A stretch of 24,348 nt of DNA, from positions 1 through 24,348 of IMG/VR virus record IMGVR_UViG_3300042350_004719, one strand, 5' to 3'. Both the position numbers and the translations under genes were made by a program. The stretch is from a virus. Positions within the stretch are counted from its first letter, which is position 1; every line of letters begins with the position of its first letter. Of the stretch, positions 12,894 to 18,453 are shown piece after piece. The notes beneath the pieces are model-generated. The model saw only the letters and a program-made list of their open reading frames with translations, was not told where the DNA came from and did not search any database.

Positions 12894-13019
12894 AAGTGGA
12901 GAAGTGTAGAAGTGCGTAAAAAAAAAACCTCGGCGGCGGCGGCGGCGGCGGCGGCGGCGGGGCCTATATCTATATATTTTCCCTACAATAATTTATATTA
13001 TTACTCCACTTCTCCACTT
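12894..13019. repeat. 13-bp perfect inverted repeat built of 8-bp tandem units, enclosing (CGG)10
   Basis: AAGTGGAGAAGTG (12894-12906) is the exact reverse complement of CACTTCTCCACTT (13007-13019). Each arm is made of tandem 8-mers: AAGTGGAG, AAGTGTAG and AAGTGCGT from 12894, and CTCCACTT twice from 13004. Between the arms lie a poly-A tract, ten CGG units and about 40 bases of A/T-rich sequence (12964-13003). The iteron plus AT-rich layout is reminiscent of replication origins. Confidence 0.8.
12931..12960 (+). repeat. (CGG)10 trinucleotide repeat
   Basis: Ten uninterrupted CGG units follow a poly-A tract. The run would give poly-Ala in one frame, which explains the spurious long ORF across it. 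Such tracts can form hairpins or slip during replication. Confidence 0.9.
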
Positions 13020-13687
13020 CCACTGGCCTTTGGCCCTGTGTCTATGCGGCTGCGCGGCGGAGTGGAGATGAAAAAATCAAGTCCACTTTACCCCACTTGT
13101 CTCTGTACAACCCCACTTCGGGTTCTCGTAACTTCTGCAGCGGTCTCCTTTGTACCAGTGTATCGGGTTTCATTGCTTCAGGGTTACAGAGTAAACCTCA
13201 TGGCTCGTCTCTGTTCAGGCGTCTCGATCATGCGCTGGGTGCTTTCTCTGATCGCGTCGCTCTCTTATGCGGCCCTTTGCCGCGTCGCTAAGGCACCCTG
13301 CGCTCGTTTTCAGTGTCGCCCTGCTGCATTGTCGCGAACCAACTTGGAAAACTCGATAGCGGGGCTTTAAACGCTTTCGGTAATCGGCGGCTCAATATTA
13401 AATTAGTTATATGCTGCATTGCTGCAGTGAATCGGTGACGCATTGTTTCGGCTCCTAACACCATGTTAATGTTTTAACGATATTATGGGTAGTGATCCAA
13501 GCGCTTCGATTACTCTGTCCGAACCTGATAATCGTCCATAACATCAGATAACCTTTGTCATGGATACTTCTCGCGTATTCGTATCACTATCTCACTACTT
13601 ACTACCTAAGTGCATCATACACACAGGGTTACCTATGTTACTCAACCATGCCATCGACGGCTCGGCGGGCGGGCTGGGCGATCGATC

Positions 13688-13741
13688 GGGCTGGGGGTGG
13701 GGGGAGGAGGAGGAGGGGGGGTAGGGGTAGGGGGAGGAGGG
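13688..13741 (+). repeat. G-rich tract with G-quadruplex potential
   Basis: At least seven runs of three or more G occur in 54 bases, including runs of 5, 6 and 7, separated by one to a few bases. This easily satisfies the G3+N1-7 quadruplex pattern on the + strand. It lies about 120 bases upstream of the small terminase start. The complementary C-rich strand would be the template strand for the late genes. Confidence 0.8.
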
Positions 13742-13763
13742 ACGCGTCCCGCCAGCGGCGCGG

Positions 13764-13800
13764 CCCCCTCAAATAGGGGGGTGGCGAAATTTTTAGAAAT
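13764..13800 (+). terminator. Possible hairpin terminator upstream of terminase
   Basis: CCCCCT (13764-13769) pairs with AGGGGG (13775-13780) around CAAAT, almost the same hairpin as the terminator at 271. The T-rich stretch begins about ten bases later (ATTTTT and then TTTTTTT at about 13803), so termination efficiency is uncertain. It could insulate the late genes from upstream transcription. Confidence 0.4.
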
Positions 13801-13859
13801 AATTTTTTTAGATTGCCTTGTCCTACCTATTCGACATAGGGTCTCCAACTGCTACACCC

Positions 13860-14420
13860 ATGCCAGTCTTAGAAAACCTCACACACGAACGATTCTGTTC
13901 CCTCATCGCCGAGACGGGCGATACGGCGGCGGTTGCATACGGAAAGGTGAATCCTACCGCCAAGGCTCCCAAGGTCTACGCGAGCAGCCTGATGAAGCGG
14001 ACAGATATCATTTCGCGCATCGCCGAGATCCGTACGGAGGTCGCCACCCGTAGCGTCGCCGTCATTGGACGAAAGCGTGAGATCCTACGTCTCATGATCG
14101 AGGGTGCGGTGCCCACCAAGGTTGTCAACCGAGCCAACGGCGTGGAGGAGACCTACGACAAGCTAGCGGCCATAGCGCTGGACGCAAAACTCGCCGGGGA
14201 ACTCTCGGACAACATTAACCTCACGGCGAGCAGCGACCTGAAACTAAACTTCACGGTTCGCGACCGCGATAGCAAAACCCTAGATGGATCAGGCGTCATG
14301 GACGCCGTACTCATTCCCGACGCAAACGACGAACCGCTAGCGCTTCCCGAGCCAGAGCCCGACGTCGAATTTGCCCACCTCGTAGATGACGACCAAACCT
14401 CCCCAGACACCAGCGCGTAA
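13860..14420 (+). CDS. Terminase small subunit
   Basis: This 186-residue protein has an N-terminal helix-turn-helix-like region (RFCSLIAETGDTAAVAYGKV, PKVYASSLMKRTDIISRIAEIR) typical of phage small terminases, which bind the packaging site. A helical oligomerisation segment (GRKREILRLMIEG, YDKLAAIALDAKLAGEL) follows, then an acidic C-terminus rich in Glu, Asp and Pro. The ATG at 13860 is chosen over an upstream in-frame TTG because the homology-like region begins just after it. Its 3' end overlaps the large subunit gene by 35 bases, the expected small-large order. It recognises phage DNA and regulates the large subunit motor. Confidence 0.8.
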   Translation: MPVLENLTHERFCSLIAETGDTAAVAYGKVNPTAKAPKVYASSLMKRTDIISRIAEIRTEVATRSVAVIGRKREILRLMIEGAVPTKVVNRANGVEETYDKLAAIALDAKLAGELSDNINLTASSDLKLNFTVRDRDSKTLDGSGVMDAVLIPDANDEPLALPEPEPDVEFAHLVDDDQTSPDTSA

Positions 14421-16272
14421 CGTAAGCCACGCCCTGAAGCTCGCTGAGGAGATCCGCAAGCAGGTCGATAGGGACGAGGAGAGGGGCATTCTTTACGGCG
14501 CTAGCCACATCCTGCGACACGCTACGGCCAACGCCAACAACGTCGTTCTCGACGTCCCCAAGGCCAAGGCGATTGTACTGCAATTTGTACAACACCTGCT
14601 CGATAAGAATCAGTTCGAGGCTGCGGCTACGATCCTATGGGGGTCTGAGGTGTACGACTGGAGACCAGAGTCGGCACGAGACACATGGCGCTGCCTGTTC
14701 AAGTACGACAAGCTACTCATTCAGGGTGCGGGAGCCATGGGCAAGTCGTTCAACGGAGCCGCGTGGTTCTACCTCGATTGGCTGAGGGATCCCTTTTATA
14801 CCTGTATCAAGGTCATCAGTCTTACCCGCGAGCACGCGGAGCGAAACATCTACGCGCACATCAAAAATTTTCACAGGTCGGCGCTAGTCAAGCCCGAGTT
14901 CCCGAAGGGCGAGGCGCTGGTCACATCGATTCAGGCCAACGAGGATTCCAAGCAGGGCATTCACCTAGTCGCAATTCCTCGCGGAGACAGCGGAGCGGGA
15001 ACGCTGCGCGGGTTCCACCCAGCACCGCGATTCGGAAAGGCGCACCCAAAGTACGGGCGGCTGTCTCGGATCAGGGTTGTCTTGGATGAGGCGGAGGAGA
15101 TCCCGGGCGGCGTCTGGGAAGGCGTAAACAACATCGCCTCCTCCATGGACGACGAGCACTTCGCTGGGCATATCAAAATTCTCGGTGCGTCAAACCCCAA
15201 GGATCGCACCAGCGACTTCGGCGCACGCTGCGAGCCCAAGAACGGGTGGGCTAGCGTTGACTGCGAGGACGACTTCGAGTGGACAAGTCGCGACGGCTTC
15301 AGGGTACTTCGCGTCGATGCATCAAAGTGCGAGAACGTCATCGAGAAGAAGATCGTCTACGCGGGATTGCAGACGTACGACGGCTACATGAACTACGCGA
15401 ATCGTGGTCACACGGCGGAATACTTCACGATGGCACGTGGCTGGTTCCCCGAGGAGGGCATAGCCATGGCCGTCATGACCCCATCGATGCTCGACAATGC
15501 CCTAGGAACCGTCCGATTCATCGGCCCAGTAGTTCCCCTCGCAGCGTTCGATCTAGCGCTTGAGGGCAACGATAGCGTCGTCTGCAGCTACGGACGCTTC
15601 GGGCTATCCGATGGCTATACGCCGCAGTCTGGGAAGTTTGTCCCCTACGAGAGTCCTAGAACCGTCCTGCAGCTCGATTCTCAAATCACCTTCCCCAAAC
15701 GCGCCACGCTCGAACAGACGACCGCGATCATCAAGTTCTGCCAGCAGATGAAGATCAGTCCCAACTGGCTGTGCGTCGATAGAACTGGCAATGGGTCGGG
15801 AATTCACGACGGGCTCTGCACGCTCTTCGGGGAGGAGGTGATGGGCGTGAACTACTCGTGGGCGGCTACTGACTCGCGCATCCTTGGAGATGACTCGCAG
15901 CTAGCGAACGAGCTGTATAGCGGAGTCGTCACCGAGCTGCTCTTCGGACTCGCGAAGTACATCGAGTTCGGGTATCTGAAGATTTCGCCCGGGTTCCGAA
16001 CCGAGGATCTCATTCGTCAGGCCACGGGGAGGAGGTACAAGCAGAAGGGCAAGGGACTCGTGCGCGTGGAGGCCAAGGCGGAGTACGTCAAGCGCACGCG
16101 CAGCAAGTCACCAGACGCGCTCGACTCCCTCTCACTACTCGTGTACCTCATGCGTCAGCGCTCGGGCGTCGCAGCCGAGATGGTAACCGACAAACCCAAG
16201 GAAAAAAGAATTAGGGAGCGACGACTCGAAAGTTTGGTAGATGCCATGTCTTATGTTGACATGTCGGAATAA
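14386..16272 (+). CDS. Terminase large subunit
   Basis: This 628-residue protein has an ATPase with Walker A GAGAMGKS (114-121), Walker B RVVLDEAEE (Asp234-Glu235) and the coupling motif GASNP. The C-terminal RNase H-like nuclease shows AAFDLAL (Asp389), WLCVDRTG (Asp465) and SPDALDSL (Asp577, Asp580). The gene drives DNA translocation into the prohead and cuts the concatemer. The first ~100 residues form an extra helical N-terminal region. It overlaps the small subunit gene, and an intrinsic terminator follows 24 bases after the stop. The start may be later, since the overlap with the small subunit is long for coupled genes, but no alternative ATG is clearly better. Confidence 0.95.
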   Translation: MTTKPPQTPARNVSHALKLAEEIRKQVDRDEERGILYGASHILRHATANANNVVLDVPKAKAIVLQFVQHLLDKNQFEAAATILWGSEVYDWRPESARDTWRCLFKYDKLLIQGAGAMGKSFNGAAWFYLDWLRDPFYTCIKVISLTREHAERNIYAHIKNFHRSALVKPEFPKGEALVTSIQANEDSKQGIHLVAIPRGDSGAGTLRGFHPAPRFGKAHPKYGRLSRIRVVLDEAEEIPGGVWEGVNNIASSMDDEHFAGHIKILGASNPKDRTSDFGARCEPKNGWASVDCEDDFEWTSRDGFRVLRVDASKCENVIEKKIVYAGLQTYDGYMNYANRGHTAEYFTMARGWFPEEGIAMAVMTPSMLDNALGTVRFIGPVVPLAAFDLALEGNDSVVCSYGRFGLSDGYTPQSGKFVPYESPRTVLQLDSQITFPKRATLEQTTAIIKFCQQMKISPNWLCVDRTGNGSGIHDGLCTLFGEEVMGVNYSWAATDSRILGDDSQLANELYSGVVTELLFGLAKYIEFGYLKISPGFRTEDLIRQATGRRYKQKGKGLVRVEAKAEYVKRTRSKSPDALDSLSLLVYLMRQRSGVAAEMVTDKPKEKRIRERRLESLVDAMSYVDMSE

Positions 16273-16296
16273 CAACAATACTTTTCAACGTAGTAA

Positions 16297-16347
16297 ACCG
16301 ATTGGGCCTCTGCACATGCACGCTATCTCTCAGTCGGTCTTCTTTTA
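16297..16347 (+). terminator. Intrinsic terminator after terminase
   Basis: ACCGATTG (16297-16304) pairs with CAGTCGGT (16331-16338) with one G.U pair, and weaker pairing extends inward. The sequence CTTCTTTTATC follows. It lies 24 bases after the terminase stop and before the tRNA genes. Confidence 0.6.
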
Positions 16348-16456
16348 TCACATATTCGCCCCATTCCCTCTCCATGATTTAAAAGTTGTGTGAAGGCCAA
16401 GGCGCGGCTTCCCGACAAGCCACAATCCACTGACGAGTGGAAGTCGGTAAATTTAT

Positions 16457-16530
16457 CGCGCGGTAGTGAAGAAGCCTCACGTTGCTTTCATACGGCAAAA
16501 ACTCTGGTGCAATTCCAGACCGCGCCACCA
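16457..16530 (+). tRNA. tRNA with CAT anticodon (tRNA-Met or lysidine-type tRNA-Ile)
   Basis: Seven-base acceptor strands CGCGCGG and CCGCGCC pair except at C1.C72, followed by A73 and encoded CCA. U8-A9 are present. The D-stem is GTGA/TCAC, the anticodon stem TTGCT/GGCAA has one G.U pair, and the loop TTCATAC gives anticodon CAT. The T-stem is TCTGG/CCAGA, with loop TGCAATT lacking the usual T55. The anticodon stem lacks the GGG/CCC of initiators despite the open 1-72 pair. Elongator Met or Ile2 (after CAT modification) are both possible. Confidence 0.75.
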
Positions 16531-16545
16531 AATAAAATTCAATTT

Positions 16546-16619
16546 TACCCTTTGGTGTAACGGTAGCACAGATCGCTTTGACCGATCTAGTCATGGTTCA
16601 AATCCATGAGGGGTAGCCA
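16546..16619 (+). tRNA. tRNA-Gln (anticodon TTG)
   Basis: A clean cloverleaf: acceptor TACCCTT/AGGGGTA (one G.U), discriminator G, encoded CCA, anticodon stem GATCG/CGATC with loop CTTTGAC (anticodon TTG), and T-arm CATGG/CCATG with canonical loop TTCAAAT. The first pair U1-A72 and G73 are bacterial glutamine identity elements. It lies 15 bases after the CAT tRNA, and the two are likely co-transcribed. Confidence 0.92.
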
Positions 16620-16667
16620 AAAATTTCCACTTGCCACGCAACACGCGTTGCATTACAAAAGCGTCTT

Positions 16668-16808
16668 ATGGGACTATATTCTAACATCCACGCAAAGAAG
16701 AAGCGCATCAAGGCTGGCAGCGGAGAACGCATGAGGAAGGCGGGATCTGCAGGAGCCCCTACGGCAAAAGCATTCAAGCAGTCCGCCAAGACCGCAAAGA
16801 AGCGATAA
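16668..16808 (+). CDS. Conserved small basic phage protein (GLYSNIHAKKKRI family)
   Basis: This 46-residue protein is dominated by Lys, Arg, Gly and Ala: MGLYSNIHAKKKRIKAGSGE followed by RMRKAGSAGAPTAKAF and a basic end. Tiny proteins with GLYxNIHAKxxRIxxGSGERMRKxGxxGAPT are recurrent in phages, often near tail or head genes, and I recognise the pattern although the function is not known to me. The stop TAA overlaps the endonuclease start (TAATG). It is too short for many gene finders, but the family match makes it one of the better-supported small genes here. Confidence 0.85.
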   Translation: MGLYSNIHAKKKRIKAGSGERMRKAGSAGAPTAKAFKQSAKTAKKR

Positions 16809-17473
16809 TGGAAAAACAAGCGGGTGTATATGAGATTGAAATTGCTGGCTATAAATACTATGGCAGTAGCATCAATATCTACGCTCGCAAACGAAACCAT
16901 ATAGCAAAACTACGATCTGGAAAACATCGCAATCAACGACTGCAAAGATGTTTTGATAAATATGGAGAAGATGCAATAGCATTCAAGACACTTGTCCTTT
17001 GCGATAAAGAATCTGTTCTCGATGAAGAGCAAAAATACTTGGACAAGAATATCGGTAAAGATAATTGTTTAAACTTTTGCAAAAGCGCATCTGCTCCAAT
17101 GGCTGGAATTAAATTTTCAGATAACCATAAAAAGAAAATGTCAGACTCGCAGGTCAGAAATAAATACATTTTTTATTATGACTGCGGCAAAGTCGAATCG
17201 TTTGATAGCTTGAAATTAGCTGGGAATAGATTCAATGTAAAAAGGGCGATTGTTTCAAAATGGTTTAAGAGAAAAGACCTTGGAAGAAAACACGGCATAC
17301 TACGATCCAGTAGGATTATAAAAGCTGAAAAAATTGGAGATGAAAATATTATCCTTCTACCTTGGCAATACAAACAAGAGCCGTGGATAGTAGCTGGAGC
17401 AACAAGCAAAAATAATTACTACAAAGAAAAAAGAAATGAAATCAAAACCCACAACAGGCAAAGCGTCAGTTAA
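16808..17473 (+). CDS. GIY-YIG homing endonuclease
   Basis: This 221-residue protein has an N-terminal GIY-YIG nuclease domain: GVY (residues 6-8), YYG (17-19), the catalytic Arg27, His31 in RKRNHIAKL, and an LDEEQKYL helix with acidic residues at 73-74 supplying the metal ligand. The C-terminal half (KYIFYYDCGKVESFDSLKLA, VKRAIVSKWFK) looks like a NUMOD1-type DNA-binding module that reads a recognition site. The gene is clearly more A/T-rich than its neighbours, a sign of recent transfer. It sits free-standing between two small phage genes, with no intron boundary seen, and overlaps the next gene by 38 bases. It probably cuts related genomes to spread itself. Confidence 0.9.
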   Translation: MEKQAGVYEIEIAGYKYYGSSINIYARKRNHIAKLRSGKHRNQRLQRCFDKYGEDAIAFKTLVLCDKESVLDEEQKYLDKNIGKDNCLNFCKSASAPMAGIKFSDNHKKKMSDSQVRNKYIFYYDCGKVESFDSLKLAGNRFNVKRAIVSKWFKRKDLGRKHGILRSSRIIKAEKIGDENIILLPWQYKQEPWIVAGATSKNNYYKEKRNEIKTHNRQSVS

Positions 17474-17681
17474 AATAGTAAAAAATCCAGAGACTGGAAG
17501 AACCAACAAGGTTTCTTACGGACAAAAAGGAGCGAATGTTGATCCGGGATCAAAACGTGCAGACGCGTACTGCGCTCGCTCCAACAAGATCAAGGGAGAC
17601 TGGCGAGACGATCCAAACTCTCCCAACAACCTGAGTCGCCGCAAGTGGAAGTGCATCGGCGGAAGAAGCAAGCGCGGATAG
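17436..17681 (+). CDS. Small basic phage protein with Gly/Lys/Cys-rich C-terminus
   Basis: This 81-residue protein starts inside the 3' end of the endonuclease gene and reads MKSKPTTGKASVKIVKNPET, then VSYGQKGANVDPGSKRADAYCARS and ends RKWKCIGGRSKRG. The PGSKRADAYCARSxKIKGDWxxDPNSPNNLSRxKWKC pattern looks like a conserved small protein motif of phages, reminiscent of cyanophage-type short basic proteins, but no function is known to me. The two cysteines and many basic residues suggest nucleic-acid or virion association. Base composition returns to the phage average within this gene. Confidence 0.7.
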   Translation: MKSKPTTGKASVKIVKNPETGRTNKVSYGQKGANVDPGSKRADAYCARSNKIKGDWRDDPNSPNNLSRRKWKCIGGRSKRG

Positions 17682-17694
17682 TTTTGATTGTTGT

Positions 17695-17724
17695 TTGACA
17701 CCCCATGCATCCCTTGATTATTTT
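17695..17724 (+). promoter_or_regulatory. Candidate promoter of the small RNA
   Basis: TTGACA (17695-17700), 18 bases, then TATTTT (17719-17724), four of six -10 matches. The 12-mer TTTGACACCCCA (17694-17705) is identical to the one at 301-312. Predicted start is at about 17731, exactly where the structured RNA begins. Confidence 0.55.
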
Positions 17725-17730
17725 AGTCGT

Positions 17731-17817
17731 CTAAACCCAGTACCGCGAAAGCCGTACAGGGGTTTAGGGGAAAAAACGCTCTCCTGCTTCCTATGAGGCA
17801 GGGGAGTTTCTTTTTTT
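17731..17817 (+). ncRNA. Candidate small non-coding RNA with GAAA-tetraloop hairpin and terminator
   Basis: CTAAACCC (17731-17738) pairs with GGGTTTAG (17760-17767). Inside, GTAC (17740-17743) pairs with GTAC (17754-17757), and a GC pair closes a GAAA tetraloop (17747-17750). A spacer GGGAAAAAACG leads to the terminator hairpin at 17779-17806. A promoter-like site starts 36 bases upstream. The result would be an ~87-nt transcript between gene blocks with no ORF. It could also be a 5' leader or attenuator for the gene at 17868. I do not recognise a known RNA family. Confidence 0.55.
17779..17817 (+). terminator. Strong intrinsic terminator of the small RNA
   Basis: A 12-bp stem with two G.U pairs (17779-17790 with 17795-17806), CTAT tetraloop, then TTTCTTTTTTT. 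It is the strongest terminator-like structure in the window and lies 50 bases before the next gene. Confidence 0.9.
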
Positions 17818-17867
17818 AAAAGATAAATGCTTGCGTCGTAGTACAATGTTGAGTAATTTTCGCGCAG

Positions 17868-18449
17868 ATGGCAAAACCCATTAACGGAATGATCCCGCCC
17901 AACGGGTGGCATTACTTTCAAAGTGATGTCAAGCTGGTTGGAGATTCGCTCGATGATTTGTATAAAGTCGTCGAGAATTTTCGTGCCAACAACTCGTATC
18001 CAGCTGGAGACGTGAAGGGGGACGTGGATGGATACATCTGCGGAAACTATCCATCGTTCTGCCATGGCGTGGACGACGTCACGATCAACCTTGTAAGCAG
18101 ACAAGCAGCGACACGCTCGGGAGAATTGCTGCAGGACGTTTCGACGTGGGCCAACAACATGCTCCGATCCAAGGAGCCCATCAAACTTGTTCAGGACGAC
18201 GAAGCGGAGCGCCGTGCCAAGATCTGCAAAGCGTGCCCGCACAACGCTAGCTGGCGATCGGGATGCATTTCATGCATCGTCAGTGCTGACCGCATCAGTG
18301 CTTCAGTGCGTCAGGCGCGTGATACGGATACCTCCAAGAAGCTGGGCGGGTGCCACTTGCTCAGGCACGACAACAGGTCAGCTGTATTCTTTGAGAAAGA
18401 AAATCTTGCAACGACTGGCGATTTGCCTACTAATTGCTGGCTAACGTAA
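17868..18449 (+). CDS. Zinc-finger protein upstream of the portal gene
   Basis: This 193-residue protein has an N-terminal segment rich in aromatic and Gly residues (PINGMIPPNGWHYFQSDVKL, then DGYICGNYPSFCHG) and a central helix (LLQDVSTWANNMLRSKEPIK). A zinc-finger pattern follows, CKAC-x9-CISC (Cys120, 123, 133, 136), with a later LGGCHLL and terminal LPTNCWL that add further possible ligands. It lies immediately before the portal gene (four-base gap), so it is co-expressed with head genes and could be a head-assembly factor or a connector component. No known family is recognised. The start follows a terminator by 50 bases, which suggests either readthrough or an unrecognised promoter. Confidence 0.65.
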   Translation: MAKPINGMIPPNGWHYFQSDVKLVGDSLDDLYKVVENFRANNSYPAGDVKGDVDGYICGNYPSFCHGVDDVTINLVSRQAATRSGELLQDVSTWANNMLRSKEPIKLVQDDEAERRAKICKACPHNASWRSGCISCIVSADRISASVRQARDTDTSKKLGGCHLLRHDNRSAVFFEKENLATTGDLPTNCWLT

Positions 18450-18453
18450 GACT

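Larger units (their letters stand above)
12722..13859. other. Gene-free region, candidate replication origin or control region
   Basis: About 1.1 kb without a credible gene separates the accessory block from the terminase genes. Long frames here read through (CGG)n or poly-G tracts and have composition unlike the phage's genes. It holds a 12-bp inverted repeat near 12744-12792, seven CCACTT/AAGTGG copies between 12811 and 13118, a 13-bp inverted repeat enclosing (CGG)10 and an AT-rich stretch, and a G-rich tract at 13688-13741. The part 13120-13640 shows no recognisable signal beyond short hairpins such as GCGGC-CCTTT-GCCGC near 13268. Origin or packaging function is inference. Confidence 0.5.

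Noticed and set aside
12912-13370. 152-codon ORF across the (CGG)10 tract
   Set aside because: Its start lies in poly-A, it reads the triplet repeat as poly-Ala, and the rest has no recognisable domain and codon choice unlike neighbouring genes. It is an artefact of low-complexity DNA.
13555-14053. ORFs of 73 and 147 codons through the G-rich tract
   Set aside because: They translate the poly-G tract as Gly/Arg repeats, and the second runs out of frame into the small terminase gene. Not genes.
16390-16450. Nested hairpins (CCGAC/GTCGG and TCCAC/GTGGA) considered as a third tRNA
   Set aside because: No acceptor stem, anticodon arm or CCA context can be built on either strand. At most it is an RNA structure upstream of the tRNAs.
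16379-16594. Minus-strand 71-codon ORF over the tRNA genes
   Set aside because: It reads through both tRNAs; the ARSGIAPEF-type peptide is a known translation artefact of tRNA T-arms.
17718-18242. 174-codon minus-strand ORF over the small RNA and zinc-finger gene
   Set aside because: It would cross a strong + strand terminator and a gene with a zinc-finger pattern, and shows no recognisable domain.
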